Shown piece after piece: positions 16,290 through 26,425 of a stretch of 64,000 nucleotides of DNA. The DNA is from Alphaproteobacteria bacterium (GTDB lineage: Bacteria > Pseudomonadota > Alphaproteobacteria > UBA8366 > GCA-2717185). Every line of letters begins with the position of its first letter. Within the stretch, counting starts at the first letter, position 1. The notes beneath the pieces are model-generated. The model worked only from the letters and a program-made list of their open reading frames with translations, searched no databases and had not been told where the DNA came from. The stretch is taken from assembly GCA_012103325.1 (NCBI GenBank), contig WLWY01000011.1, forward strand, positions 62,001 through 126,000, in the 5' to 3' direction. Position numbers and translations under genes: made by a program.

Positions 16290-17069
16290 TCATTTCTGCC
16301 AAATGTGTCCTCGATGGTGGTGCAGATACGGGCGATGCTCCGGTCGGACTGAAAACCCTGACTTAGATCGATTGATATCGGTGTCGAGGAGAGTGTGTCC
16401 AGCCGACGTCAGAGCTGATGAAAACAATACGCTTCCATCGTCGTCGAATGAAACTAATCCACAATCAAAGGCTGCATCCCAGTGCACGGCCAGCAGGAGG
16501 CCGTTAAACGGGTCTAGACGTTCTTCATCCGATGCGCAGGCAGCCCAAGGCTTCATGTGGCTTGCACGAAGAAGCTCGGGCTGGTCGAGGCCGGTCACCG
16601 CGCACCGCCCTGCCCAGAAGTCCAGCAACGCCTCGCGAAAGATGTCCTGTCCGATCCGCTGAATGACGGTACGCTCCGCCTCCGTCGTCGTTGGAAGTGC
16701 GCGTATCTTTTGCCGGTACGTGTCCAGCGGCGCCGTTGGCAACGATTTGGAGAGCTGGAAAAGGCGTCGAACGAGCTTATGGGCTTGTTCCTGGTTCTCA
16801 GCTCCAAAAGCCTGAACCGCCTCATTGGGTAGTTTCACTTCAGCGATGGGCTGGTGGCCCTCACCGATCAGAGCTTGCGCAACGTGCTGTAAGGACGTGG
16901 CAGCAATTATGCGATCCTGATTCTCCAAGTCATATGCCAAAAAGCATCGGCCAGGCGCGAAGGTGGCATCCGCGGCGACCCAGCTTGGCTTCGTCTCGCA
17001 CTCGACATGAAACCCGTTGGTGCGAAGAATATATTCGAGCGCATTTTTTTGAAGCGAACTGAGGGTCAC
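16290..17069 (-). CDS. HNH endonuclease (HNH_2 type)
   Basis: The protein is 259 residues. The N-terminal 110 residues are an unassigned alpha/beta region. The C-terminal region has the HNH_2 pattern: GRCAVTGLDQPELLRASHMK, RLDPFNGLLLAVHWDAAFD and GLVSFDDDG. The histidine of ASHMKPW, the asparagine of PFNG and the histidine of VHWD form the H-N-H set. Such domains at the end of helper proteins are common in restriction and phage-defence loci. It is the last gene of the defence operon, 100 bases after the SMC-like gene, and probably supplies the DNA-cutting activity. No signal peptide is present. Confidence 0.75.
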   Translation of the reverse strand: MTLSSLQKNALEYILRTNGFHVECETKPSWVAADATFAPGRCFLAYDLENQDRIIAATSLQHVAQALIGEGHQPIAEVKLPNEAVQAFGAENQEQAHKLVRRLFQLSKSLPTAPLDTYRQKIRALPTTTEAERTVIQRIGQDIFREALLDFWAGRCAVTGLDQPELLRASHMKPWAACASDEERLDPFNGLLLAVHWDAAFDCGLVSFDDDGSVLFSSALTSAGHTLLDTDINRSKSGFSVRPEHRPYLHHHRGHIWQK

Positions 17070-17169
17070 TGCATCGACCTTCGGCGATCGTAACTGCCTA
17101 AGCGGCCTCTTGATTCATCATCAACAATTGATTTGGAAGCCATGATTTCTTGTGTGTAATCCGCAATTA

Positions 17170-19173
17170 TTACGATGCCTCAAGCCCCCCAATAAACTCC
17201 CGTCGCAATAATCGGCCTTGAACAGTCGAACCGTCCAATGTCTCGACCAGGTAATCGCTGGCACGAATTTCATCAGGAGGCTCAGTCGTAGTAGTGACGA
17301 TGTATTGGAATGGAGGCTCATCCCCAAGAGCCTCGAATTCTCGAAGTAGTCGAAACAGCCGATGGTACAAGGACAGCCCAAGATCCGCTTCCCGAGGGCT
17401 GTCGTGAACAAGAAACGCCGGCAGCGCAGATCGCCCCTCAATACTCATCAAAAGCGCGGTGAGATCGAACAAGACCGCTTTCAACGACGTCATCGCCAGA
17501 CCGCCGATCTGCACATTCGCCAGAATGCGATCCTGCCCAGATAGCTTTAGATTTGCTGTCGTGCCAGCTCCAAGAAAACCTTTGGACACATAGTTAAAAT
17601 GCTCATTGAGACGGGTCATCGTCTCTCTATGTTGCTCGCGAAGTTTCTCAATCTGACTTTTGAGCGTCAGATCATCCTTACCGCGCTTGTCCAATTGTTT
17701 TTGAAATTCAGCCCTCTTCTGCAGTAGCGTGCTAAGGGCGCTACTCCGGTCGACAAGCTGTTGAGCCGCAAATCTCAGTTGGAGGAAGGCTTCCCTGGCA
17801 GATCGATCTTTCTGTCTAATGCCGTTTATTTGTGTACGCAGGCTTTCTTGCTGCGCTGAAAGCATGGACTGTATGCGCTCTGTCTCGCTCTCTTGTTGCC
17901 GATAAGTGCCGAGCGCTGAGCTGCATTGATCGATCTGGACTTGATTGTCGCCCTTTTCACTGGAAAGCTGGTCTGCGTCTGTTGGCCGACGCGATAGGGT
18001 GCACCCCTCAACTAGAGCTGTGTCGATAGGAACGCGGCAAACTGGGCAAAAATCACCAAGCTTGGCCTTGATACTTGCCGCATCCAAATTCGCTCTCTCT
18101 CCTCGCAAGGCTTTGAGTTGCTCTTGGTGCAGTTCGATTAATCCTTTGGTCTTAGCAAGCTGATCCGAGATAACCGCTGATTGTCCAATCGCATCGTCAA
18201 GCTGCTGCTGCAGGGCTCTCAGTTGCTCTGTTGACTCAGCCGGCAGGCCTTCCCTGTTAATCTTCGAGAGGTTCTGTTTTGCCGCGTTTTGAAGAGCTGC
18301 CGCGCCAAGAGGGTCGGTTGCCGGAACGGTCAAAGTGACGCTGAGCGCTTTAGTGAGCTCATCACCAAGCTGCTCTGTCCTTCGATGACTGTAAGAGATT
18401 TCTCGTTCAAGCTCTCCTTCATCTGGCAGTTCGTTCCGCTTCTCGCGAGCCTCCAATTCCTCGCCGGAAATCAGCCGCAGAAAGAGCCGAACCACAAGTA
18501 GCGTCTCTTCCTTGGTCAAGCTGCCAAGAGGGGATCGAGTGTTTGCATCCGCGTGGCGCCAATCGAGAAGATGATCAAACCGACATTCCTGGTCCCGACT
18601 TGCCCAACCGAGAGCGTAAAGCCACGCGCGCCATTCATGTGTACCGGGAAGAACCTGTTCAAGGTCGCTCGGAACTAACGATGAAGTTATGGCTTCAAGA
18701 AGCGGCTCGATGCCTGTTGCAGGATCGTTCCCCTCGACAATAGACTCCAAAGTGCGGTCTTTGATGCTCCAATGCTTTCGCGTTGTGCCAATTGGGCGAA
18801 TGACGGCCCATAGCGTCCCGCTAATTGAAACCTCCGCGCCTACCAATCCTGATGGAAGCGTATCGGCGATGGAGCGGCGCAAGGCGTAATTTGCGAAGGT
18901 CTCTTCGCCCAGACAGTACCGCAGTAAGCGGCAGAACAGAGTCTTGCCAGCTCCGTGCCCGCCACCTGCACGCTGCCCAAGCTCAGCGGCGGGAGCGCCC
19001 GGATCAGGCGACCAGATGACGTTCAGCCCGCGTCGCAAACTGATATCCCTTATGGTCTTGCCAGGCTCTTCCCAAATGACGAGTCGACGCACCCACAGGA
19101 ACGGTTCTGCCCGACTAGGATCTGGCTGAACGGCTTGTGTGGATTCAGGAAATAACTCGGCTTGCTGTTCCAT
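17170..19173 (-). CDS. SMC-like ATPase with zinc hook
   Basis: I choose the ATG at 19173 (MEQQAELFPE), giving 667 residues; a TTG at 19230 is the other option. Walker A is GGGHGAGKT at residues 70-78. Long coiled coils surround a CPVC motif near residue 376 (GDFCPVCRVPID), as in Rad50-type zinc hooks. The Walker B-like stretch is ALPAFLVHDSPREADLG near residue 585. The fold and hook place it with Rad50/YydD-like (DUF2326-type) ATPases that bind and scan DNA. It overlaps the methyltransferase 3' end by 29 bases, so it belongs to the operon, and may hand substrate to the HNH nuclease encoded next. Confidence 0.7.
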   Translation of the reverse strand: MEQQAELFPESTQAVQPDPSRAEPFLWVRRLVIWEEPGKTIRDISLRRGLNVIWSPDPGAPAAELGQRAGGGHGAGKTLFCRLLRYCLGEETFANYALRRSIADTLPSGLVGAEVSISGTLWAVIRPIGTTRKHWSIKDRTLESIVEGNDPATGIEPLLEAITSSLVPSDLEQVLPGTHEWRAWLYALGWASRDQECRFDHLLDWRHADANTRSPLGSLTKEETLLVVRLFLRLISGEELEAREKRNELPDEGELEREISYSHRRTEQLGDELTKALSVTLTVPATDPLGAAALQNAAKQNLSKINREGLPAESTEQLRALQQQLDDAIGQSAVISDQLAKTKGLIELHQEQLKALRGERANLDAASIKAKLGDFCPVCRVPIDTALVEGCTLSRRPTDADQLSSEKGDNQVQIDQCSSALGTYRQQESETERIQSMLSAQQESLRTQINGIRQKDRSAREAFLQLRFAAQQLVDRSSALSTLLQKRAEFQKQLDKRGKDDLTLKSQIEKLREQHRETMTRLNEHFNYVSKGFLGAGTTANLKLSGQDRILANVQIGGLAMTSLKAVLFDLTALLMSIEGRSALPAFLVHDSPREADLGLSLYHRLFRLLREFEALGDEPPFQYIVTTTTEPPDEIRASDYLVETLDGSTVQGRLLRREFIGGLEAS

Positions 19174-21496
19174 CCTCCACGCTCCTGATAAAGGCGACAA
19201 TATTCTGCTCCGCCTGTGCCATATCGACAAAGATTAGCAGCGATGCAATCATCGACATTCGCCCCATCATCCAATCCTGGCCGGAGCTTTCCGGGAAATT
19301 CGCGCCTATGGACCAATCCCCGGCGATGCTTTCTATGAGTGCGTCGACAGCCTTCAACTGCTGCACCACCGTTCCCCATTCATGATCGACGGCGTTTGGC
19401 TGGAATTGCGAGATTGGTACGACGTTTGCGCGCAAGGGCAGCGCGTCTTGTCCCACCAAACGGGACCATTCGCCGTTTTGGCGTTTATCCATAAAGGCTG
19501 CTGCGATAGCTGGCCTGCGTGCCAGAATCGTTGCTACGCGAATGGTCGTTGACGCCGCCGGCGTGTCAAGCTGACGCATAGCATCAATCAGAGCGAAAAG
19601 CGCAAGATTTTCTGCGGACACACCGGGCGGCGTCGCCCAGGCGCCATCAGGTAGGATTGCAGGATCGATGGGAACCGGTGGCTGCACTGACGCAACTATA
19701 CGCGTATCCTCCCCGGCCTCCGGTCGTTTCAATCGGTCCCAGGCGGCGATTATTTCGTCTCGTGTTTCAAACCGTCTATCGAAGTTTCTGGTGTCCGCTC
19801 GTTTGAGTGCGCCGAACGTCTCAAACCCACAATCCGCGCCCAGAATGTCCGATGGCTCCATCAGGTAGCGCAATTGTTCGACGGTAAGACCGCATAAATC
19901 GCGCGCCACGAGTATGTCCAATTCTGAGCGAACCCGCCGCCGTTCGCTCGGCTCCTCAACCGGCGCATCTCGACTGGGATCAAGCCCCAGCAACGGAGCA
20001 GTTTGGCTCCAAAAATTGAACATCTCCGGACCAGTCGAGCTCAACAGCAACGCACGAGATGCAATGGCCCGTTCGATTTTCGAATCCTGATAGGTGCGAG
20101 GCAATGGTAGACTATCCATAAGCGTAAATGACATTGTCAGTGACACTTTCTTTCGCACCAAAAAATCCATGCAGAAGGAATTGGCGACGCCTAACCAAAA
20201 ACACGTTAATCGTGCATCTTCCGGGGAAAAGGTAATTGTTGGCACTTTGTGACCACAGACTGCGCCGCCAGGTATAATCGCCGCCACTAAAGACCTTTGG
20301 TTCGTAGGGCTCGCTACATCACAAAACCCAATCCGTGGTTTCATCCATCGATCTCGAATTTTGCCCGGAATCTCTTCGACTAAAATTCTCCATTGCGGTG
20401 CTATGCATTTCTCTGGCCCGAATCTTAGTTCATCCCAGACCGCCGCACGCCCTCTGCCTGATTTATATGCTTTGGCCCGGTGATCAAATGCCTCCACCAT
20501 GCGACCTTCATAAATCGGTATGCCCGAAGGATCTTCAGTGAAAAGGCCACGGTCGTTACCCATGTCAATCTCGCGCTGGTATTCGCGAGATGCTGGGCTG
20601 GCATCATCTGCTCCAAACTTCAGAAATATCGAATAGAGTTTTTTTACAATCTCTATGTCAAATGGGTGTGTGATTTCGGATATCGCAAGCGCCTCTGGGC
20701 TGAATTCTTCCACCAGTGAAACAGGTACCTGCAACAGGCACTCACGCTCGAGAGCCTGTAGTTTTCCGATCGAGTTAACGCCAAACGCCGCATCGAACTC
20801 TGTTGTTTGGCCCCCAGCAATCGCTACGTAGAGGCAGAACTTGGCTCTGCTATCGATATCGAACCAAATTTTCTTCGTATTCTCGAACGCAACAATCGTC
20901 TGGAGCCGCATATTCGTGAACAGATGTTTCCGAATGGCGGCGGCATTCGCTCCATTATAAAGGTTCTCAGGTACGAACTGCGCTGCTCGGGCACCCGGGC
21001 GAATTGCGGTGAGAGCTAGTTCGACGAACAATCTGTATACATTGAAATCACCTTTTCCGAGATTTCCTTCTGCAAACATTTTGTACCGCCCGCTTCGACG
21101 CATGAATTCAGCGGCGCGATAAAGCCGGTCACAATAAGCGTCCCATTCTGCCTGCACGCCGGGAAGCGCCTTCAGCTCGTCAAAGCGATATTTCTGTTCT
21201 TCAGGAGACAGGAATCGTACCTGCGGATCATAGGGAGAAAAGAACTCTTTTGCGTCCGGGCTCATGGTTTCCCAAGGCGGATTGCCGAGCACGAGGTCGA
21301 AGCCGCCATTTGCGAACACCTGCGGGAACTCCAATGGCCAGTGAAACGCGCCTGCGGCCCTGGCTGCGACAACGGCATTACCGATGAGCAGTCTATGTGG
21401 CTCCTTCCCCGCTAACATCTCCCATACATCGCGTGTAGTCGGGACGTAGGCTCCGCGGTCGCCGGATAGGCGTGCCGGCGGGTCGACTTTCGGCAA
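19145..21496 (-). CDS. PglX/Eco57I-like methyltransferase, C-terminal part
   Basis: The 783-codon frame carries the catalytic NPPW motif near residue 72 (FDLVLGNPPWETM), then the target-recognition and C-terminal regions of an Eco57I/PglX-type adenine-N6 methyltransferase. The coding sequence does not begin here. The same frame continues upstream of its first ATG as FQTFLAGEDRHRLETACDIY and IAAFLLPKV, which joins the neighbouring frame after one base is removed near 21595. It is therefore the second half of a gene of about 1,490 codons. If translated alone it lacks the AdoMet-binding motif. Confidence 0.75.
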   Translation of the reverse strand: MPKVDPPARLSGDRGAYVPTTRDVWEMLAGKEPHRLLIGNAVVAARAAGAFHWPLEFPQVFANGGFDLVLGNPPWETMSPDAKEFFSPYDPQVRFLSPEEQKYRFDELKALPGVQAEWDAYCDRLYRAAEFMRRSGRYKMFAEGNLGKGDFNVYRLFVELALTAIRPGARAAQFVPENLYNGANAAAIRKHLFTNMRLQTIVAFENTKKIWFDIDSRAKFCLYVAIAGGQTTEFDAAFGVNSIGKLQALERECLLQVPVSLVEEFSPEALAISEITHPFDIEIVKKLYSIFLKFGADDASPASREYQREIDMGNDRGLFTEDPSGIPIYEGRMVEAFDHRAKAYKSGRGRAAVWDELRFGPEKCIAPQWRILVEEIPGKIRDRWMKPRIGFCDVASPTNQRSLVAAIIPGGAVCGHKVPTITFSPEDARLTCFWLGVANSFCMDFLVRKKVSLTMSFTLMDSLPLPRTYQDSKIERAIASRALLLSSTGPEMFNFWSQTAPLLGLDPSRDAPVEEPSERRRVRSELDILVARDLCGLTVEQLRYLMEPSDILGADCGFETFGALKRADTRNFDRRFETRDEIIAAWDRLKRPEAGEDTRIVASVQPPVPIDPAILPDGAWATPPGVSAENLALFALIDAMRQLDTPAASTTIRVATILARRPAIAAAFMDKRQNGEWSRLVGQDALPLRANVVPISQFQPNAVDHEWGTVVQQLKAVDALIESIAGDWSIGANFPESSGQDWMMGRMSMIASLLIFVDMAQAEQNIVAFIRSVEDGTASRVIS

Positions 21497-21518
21497 TAGG
21501 AAAGCGGCAATATAGATA

Positions 21519-23615
21519 TCACAGGCGGTTTCCAGCCGATGGCGGTCTTCTCCGGCGAGGAATGTCTGAAAGGCCTTGGCCTTCGCCTCGACCGCCGAAG
21601 AGGTCGTCTTCCTCCTGCGCTTCCAGTTTGCGCGCTGCTTCCATCAAAGCGCGCGGCGGACCAATCAGCCCTAGCTCGCCCTGAGCGCGTGCCTCTCGCT
21701 CCGCTTTGTTGCGCTTCCTCCATTCGGACGCCGCCGCTTTCACATCTCCAGTCAGCGGCTTGTAGGCTCCGTCGGAAATGCCCTTTTGAAGCGCATCCAA
21801 ACCGTAGACGCCGAGAAGGCTGTCGCCGCAGCGGATGTGGGCGTCAAGGAAGGAGAGCGGTTTGCCGGGTTCCACCGTTTCGATCCAAAGCGCCACCTTC
21901 GCGAGTTCCACGGCAAGCGGATTCTTGTCGACTCCAAAAAGGCAGCGCCGCGCCGCTTCCCTGAGCCAGTGGCGATAGTCCGATGCACTTGGCGCGCCAG
22001 GACTCGCCAATTGCGCACAGCGCGCCGCGACTCGACGGCCGGCTGCAAGCAGGAAATGACCTGAACCGCAGGCGGGGTCGATGATCTTGAGGCTGAGCAA
22101 CGCCTCAATCGCGGCTCGCCCCTCTTTGCCGTCGACCGTCGCGTCAATCAGAGGGTCGAGCGCCTCATCGAGCAACGCCTGAACCAGACTGTCGGGCGTG
22201 TAGTAGCTGGCGGTCGTCTTGCGAGAATTGCCAGCGGCGCCAATGAAGCTGAAGCCTTCCGGACCGCCAAGTTTCGGCGCGAGCTCCAGGAGGCTCTCAT
22301 AAACGGAGCCGAGTTCCTCAGTCTCCATGTCGCGCCAGTTGACGCGTTCAAGTCCCGCTTCCGTGCGCAGCCACGCCAGGCGGAATATCGCTTCGTAGAG
22401 TCGGGCATTCGAAAGCGAGCAATCCTCAAATGATCTCGGCTCGCCATCATTCGCAAACAGTCCCCCAAGCGCAGGCAGCGCCAATACCGGCTCACCGCGC
22501 CACAAAGCGCCGAAGAGGATGACCACGCCTTCCCACCCATCGCCATGCCGGTCGCGGACATGGCGCTTCACCGACCGGTCGCGCAACCTCGCTAACGAGT
22601 AGCCTCTGGCGTAGATCGCTTTCGCACGCGCATGAGCGCGTGCGGCGTCTGGCTCTTCCGGGGTTGGAAGATGCAAGAGATCACGATCCTCCGCCGTGAA
22701 GACGAAGAGGAACCGGTAAATCAGGCGAAGAAGTGCTTCAAGATAGCTTTGAGGAGACAGGCGCCCTTCGTGAAGGTCCGCTCGCAGCGCTTCGTTCGCT
22801 GGGTGTTCAATAAAGCCTTCACCAAGTTCGAGCAGCGCCTTTTCGACACCCTCACGTAACCGTTCGCGAGCAGTCGCGCCCTGCTTGCCTCCGGCTTCGC
22901 GCCAGTGCTCAAGCGCACAGTCGGTCACGGGCGCGTCGGCAGATCCGAACCGCGAGGCGTGGACGATCATCCAAAGCGCAGAGAAATCCGCCATCAAAGG
23001 CGTGTCGGCATCAAAAATGCGCTCGAGGTCTGCTTCAAGGTATGCAGGGCGCGTCAGAGCGGCGTTGTCGCGGTAAAGGCGAAGACGAACCCCATCGCAA
23101 ACTAAACCCCACAAGGCGCGGTCTTCGACATTTAGTAATTCCTGAAGCATTTGCGACGGCGACCGCGCTCGCCCGCCATCACTAAATGCCTTTGACGAGG
23201 CATCGATCTTGTCGTGCGGCGCGAACACAATTGGAACACAGCCCCCAAGAGCCTGGTGCCCAATCGGAAAAAAGCGCCCAGTGCTCTCGATTGGCCCAGT
23301 TTGCCCCAAGTCGGTGAACTCAAAAACCTGAGCGAACAAATTTTGAAGGAAGCGCTTCAACGCCTGCGGGCCGCGATCGGAGCCCACGAAACGCGCAAAA
23401 AGCGACTGCGCCAAAGGGAACTTGGTCTGAACAACGTCGCGAAGCTTTTCTTTTGGATCGAGGCCGTAGGCGATTTCTTCCTGTTCGCCGGCTTCTCTCG
23501 CCGCGATGCGCGCAATCATCTCTGGCTGAAGGATGGCGCCTTCGATGCTGAGCGCGTCGAAGGTAATCAACGGATCAATGCGCCGGGCGCGGGATGTCGC
23601 ACGCCGAGCCATCAA
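21519..23615 (-). CDS. PglX/Eco57I-like methyltransferase, N-terminal part (frameshifted)
   Basis: The frame has 698 codons. Residues 513-521 are DPACGSGHF, the AdoMet-binding motif I. It is preceded by SYYTPDSLVQALLDEALDPL and followed by LFGVDKNPLAVELAKVALWI, all typical of Eco57I/PglX adenine methyltransferases. After EAQEEDDLFG the reading becomes low-complexity (GRGEGQG...RRRRPPS) and stops. Skipping one base near 21595 gives DDLFAVEAKAKAFQTFL and joins the downstream half with its NPPW motif. In class 1 DISARM and in BREX such enzymes mark host DNA. Its start overlaps the SNF2-like gene stop (ATGA). Confidence 0.75.
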   Translation of the reverse strand: MMARRATSRARRIDPLITFDALSIEGAILQPEMIARIAAREAGEQEEIAYGLDPKEKLRDVVQTKFPLAQSLFARFVGSDRGPQALKRFLQNLFAQVFEFTDLGQTGPIESTGRFFPIGHQALGGCVPIVFAPHDKIDASSKAFSDGGRARSPSQMLQELLNVEDRALWGLVCDGVRLRLYRDNAALTRPAYLEADLERIFDADTPLMADFSALWMIVHASRFGSADAPVTDCALEHWREAGGKQGATARERLREGVEKALLELGEGFIEHPANEALRADLHEGRLSPQSYLEALLRLIYRFLFVFTAEDRDLLHLPTPEEPDAARAHARAKAIYARGYSLARLRDRSVKRHVRDRHGDGWEGVVILFGALWRGEPVLALPALGGLFANDGEPRSFEDCSLSNARLYEAIFRLAWLRTEAGLERVNWRDMETEELGSVYESLLELAPKLGGPEGFSFIGAAGNSRKTTASYYTPDSLVQALLDEALDPLIDATVDGKEGRAAIEALLSLKIIDPACGSGHFLLAAGRRVAARCAQLASPGAPSASDYRHWLREAARRCLFGVDKNPLAVELAKVALWIETVEPGKPLSFLDAHIRCGDSLLGVYGLDALQKGISDGAYKPLTGDVKAAASEWRKRNKAEREARAQGELGLIGPPRALMEAARKLEAQEEDDLFGGRGEGQGLSDIPRRRRPPSAGNRL

Positions 23616-26425
23616 TCGATTACTGGGATCAAAACGTACAGGCCAATGATATCGACAGGCGTTACCGGCTCAACGCGAATGCGGGCGAGGCCGGTTCTCC
23701 TTTCGCGCATAGTGGCGGCCCGAACGCGCTCGTGATCGTCGGCAAGTGCTTCCGCACGCACTTTTGCAAAAGCTTCGAGATCAGAATTGAGCCGACCAAG
23801 CTGTTCAAGCATGGCAGCGATGCGATGCTGTCGCACACCTTCGGCAAGATCGTTATCAGCCCCGGCATCCAGCAATTGCAGCGCCGCGTCGCCTCGCAAA
23901 GCGAGCTTCATGGCCTTGCCTCCTTCCCAGGCCAATGCGCTTGCTTCCTCCGCCAGCATTGCGGGTTGATCGGCCTGAGGGATAAGACGGTGACGCAGGC
24001 GTAAGAGCGCCACTACTGTTCGTTTGCTTACGCTGCGCGATAGCCAAGCACCGCAACGCCCAAGAACAGCGATGTCCTTTGGATCGGCATCGCCGTCGAG
24101 CGTCCGTTCAAACAGTGTTTCGGCAGTGGCTGCGACCAGCGGGTGGGTTCGGTGGACATGTTCACGATCGGCTCCGGGTCCGAAACTGATTTTCAACCTC
24201 TCGGGAACGCCAGATTCAGCCAATCGGTCCTTGAGTCCTTGATGGTCAAACGGATCGGGAAGGCGAAAACGCCATCCCGATTTATCCTTTTCCAAAGGCG
24301 TACCGAAGCGAGCAAGAGCTTCGTCGAGGAAGGTCTGTACTGCATCTTCGTTACCCCCGAGGGCCGAACGTGCTTTCTCCCATTCTGGAATTACCGCCTC
24401 GGGCTTCAGCGCACGTTGCGCGAAGATCGTCTGAGTCTGCTTTTCCCGCTCACTCGCGTCAGTCCAAGCCCTTTCGATTTTCCGCGCTTCGGGCAACTCG
24501 TCAAACAACGCTAATTGGCTATCTGGTTTGATGTTTCCCCGGCGCAGCAGCACGGCTTGCATAAGCGCTTCGGTCATGGCGCGTTCGTCATCTGGTAGCG
24601 GCACCGGCACGCCGGTTTCCTTTCGGATCTTTTCCGCTTTTCGAAGGATGACCTGGAGCACGGCGCCATCTACGGGATTGTTCTCACCGTAAAGCAACAG
24701 AGACCGCACGCGCCCGCTCTTCTGACCATATCGATTGACCCGACCTTCTCGCTGCTGATGACGTGTCGGGTTCCAACTCAAGTCATAGTGCACGACGGCA
24801 TCAAAATAGGACTGGAGATTGACGCCCTCAGAAAGGCAATCCGTGGCCACGAGAATGCGGCTTTCCGCCTCACCGAGTTGCTCAACTCGATCACGCCTCG
24901 CGTCACTGGCGAGTAGTCCCGTAACCACATCGACGGCAACGCCAGAAAGCGCCGACTCCAGAGCCGCACCGACGCCCTGTGCGGTCGCGATGAATCGACA
25001 GAAGATGACCGGGTTGAAGCCTTCCGCAATGAGCAATCTCACCTCAGCGATAAGCTTCTTGAGCTTTTCGTCACGTTTGGGATCACGCGCTAATCCCTCC
25101 GCCTGCAGCATGAGATTTGCGAGGCCAGGGTCGTCGATGGCAATCGGTTCGAAATCATCCGTAGAGAGATCATCTTCGGTGCCATCAAAAGCCCGCGTCT
25201 CGATGAGCTTTGCTTCTTCATCACCTATTTCATCAAGCCTTAGGGCCCGCGATCGCAGAGCTTGTAGGGCTGCTACCGGGCTCGACGCTACGCATCGCAT
25301 GATGGCGAGAGTGCCCCAGAAGGCGAGGCGTCGCCGTCGCTGATCTGCGCCCGCGCGGTCGGTCACTTCCGCAGCGTAGTCAAGAACAGCCTCGTAAAAC
25401 GAAGCTGCGTCCGGGTGAAGTCTATAGGTCACCTCTTTGGTTTCAGGAATTGGGAAAAGACCCGGCTCCTTCCAGGCATCGATGTCCGCCCGTCGGCGTT
25501 GTACAAACTGATCGCCAAGTCGCCGGCGCAGCTCGGCGCGGCGCTCACCTGTGGACTCGTCAATCGATAGAAAATCCGGATGCAGAAGGCCCGTGAGCCG
25601 GGCGAAGGCGTCTGTGTCGCCCGAGTGCGGCGTTGCCGTAAGAAGCAAGAGATGGCGCTCTGGTCGTTTCAGAAGTTCGCTGAGAAGCGCGTAACGCTGC
25701 TGGCGGCGGCCACCTCCCGCACCCACGCACGCATGGGCTTCATCGACGACCACGAAATTTGGACAGGCATTGACGAATTCGCTACGCCGCCTATCCGACT
25801 TCACAAAATCAAGGCTAACGACGGTAAATGGATATGCCTCCATGAGGCTTACGCCGATCGGCAGTCCTCGCTCCAGCTTTGGCGCCGTCGCCGCAGTGAC
25901 CGCCGTCGCTTCGATACCGAATTTGGAAGAAAGTTCATCAACCCATTGTTCAACGAGATGCGGCGGACACATGACGGTGACGCGGCGAACTTCACCTCGG
26001 TCAAGCAGTTCTCTCGCAATAAGCCCAGCTTCGATTGTTTTGCCGATACCGACATCATCGGCAATGAGAAGGCGGATTGGATCCAGCTTCAACGCCATGA
26101 GAAGCGGCGCAAGCTGGTATGCGCGAGGTTCAAATGCCAGTCGGCCAAAGCTTCGAAACGGACCGGCACCGCGGCGAAGTGAAAGCGCCAAAGCTTCCTT
26201 CAATAGCCGAGCATCAGCACTTGGACCAGTTTGTTCGAGATTTGGTGGAGAGAACGACGCCGCTTGCAGTCCTCTCTCCAGTTTCGGCCATACGACTTGA
26301 ACATCCGCGTCAATGCCGCCAATCGGCCGAAGAGACAGAGCGTCATCGGTCGCACGCTCGAGGACAACCCACTCGCGTCCGCGCATTCGGACAATAACTC
26401 CCGGCCCGACTTGCGGCTCGCTCAT
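23612..26425 (-). CDS. SNF2/RapA-like helicase, DrmD-like
   Basis: The protein is 937 residues. SF2 motifs in order are ADDVGIGKTIEAG (Walker A, residues 122-130), VVVDEAHAC (DEAH, 228-231), LLTATPHSGD, FCRFIATAQGVG, ILVATDCLSEGVNLQ and HQQREGRVNRYGQKSG. This is the RapA/HepA branch of SNF2 ATPases. In DISARM class 1 the corresponding gene (drmD) lies next to a PglX-like methyltransferase gene, as here, and BREX has a similar helicase (brxHII). It overlaps the upstream helicase and downstream methyltransferase genes by four bases each, so all three are co-translated. A DNA-translocating role in sensing foreign DNA is likely by analogy. Confidence 0.75.
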   Translation of the reverse strand: MSEPQVGPGVIVRMRGREWVVLERATDDALSLRPIGGIDADVQVVWPKLERGLQAASFSPPNLEQTGPSADARLLKEALALSLRRGAGPFRSFGRLAFEPRAYQLAPLLMALKLDPIRLLIADDVGIGKTIEAGLIARELLDRGEVRRVTVMCPPHLVEQWVDELSSKFGIEATAVTAATAPKLERGLPIGVSLMEAYPFTVVSLDFVKSDRRRSEFVNACPNFVVVDEAHACVGAGGGRRQQRYALLSELLKRPERHLLLLTATPHSGDTDAFARLTGLLHPDFLSIDESTGERRAELRRRLGDQFVQRRRADIDAWKEPGLFPIPETKEVTYRLHPDAASFYEAVLDYAAEVTDRAGADQRRRRLAFWGTLAIMRCVASSPVAALQALRSRALRLDEIGDEEAKLIETRAFDGTEDDLSTDDFEPIAIDDPGLANLMLQAEGLARDPKRDEKLKKLIAEVRLLIAEGFNPVIFCRFIATAQGVGAALESALSGVAVDVVTGLLASDARRDRVEQLGEAESRILVATDCLSEGVNLQSYFDAVVHYDLSWNPTRHQQREGRVNRYGQKSGRVRSLLLYGENNPVDGAVLQVILRKAEKIRKETGVPVPLPDDERAMTEALMQAVLLRRGNIKPDSQLALFDELPEARKIERAWTDASEREKQTQTIFAQRALKPEAVIPEWEKARSALGGNEDAVQTFLDEALARFGTPLEKDKSGWRFRLPDPFDHQGLKDRLAESGVPERLKISFGPGADREHVHRTHPLVAATAETLFERTLDGDADPKDIAVLGRCGAWLSRSVSKRTVVALLRLRHRLIPQADQPAMLAEEASALAWEGGKAMKLALRGDAALQLLDAGADNDLAEGVRQHRIAAMLEQLGRLNSDLEAFAKVRAEALADDHERVRAATMRERRTGLARIRVEPVTPVDIIGLYVLIPVID

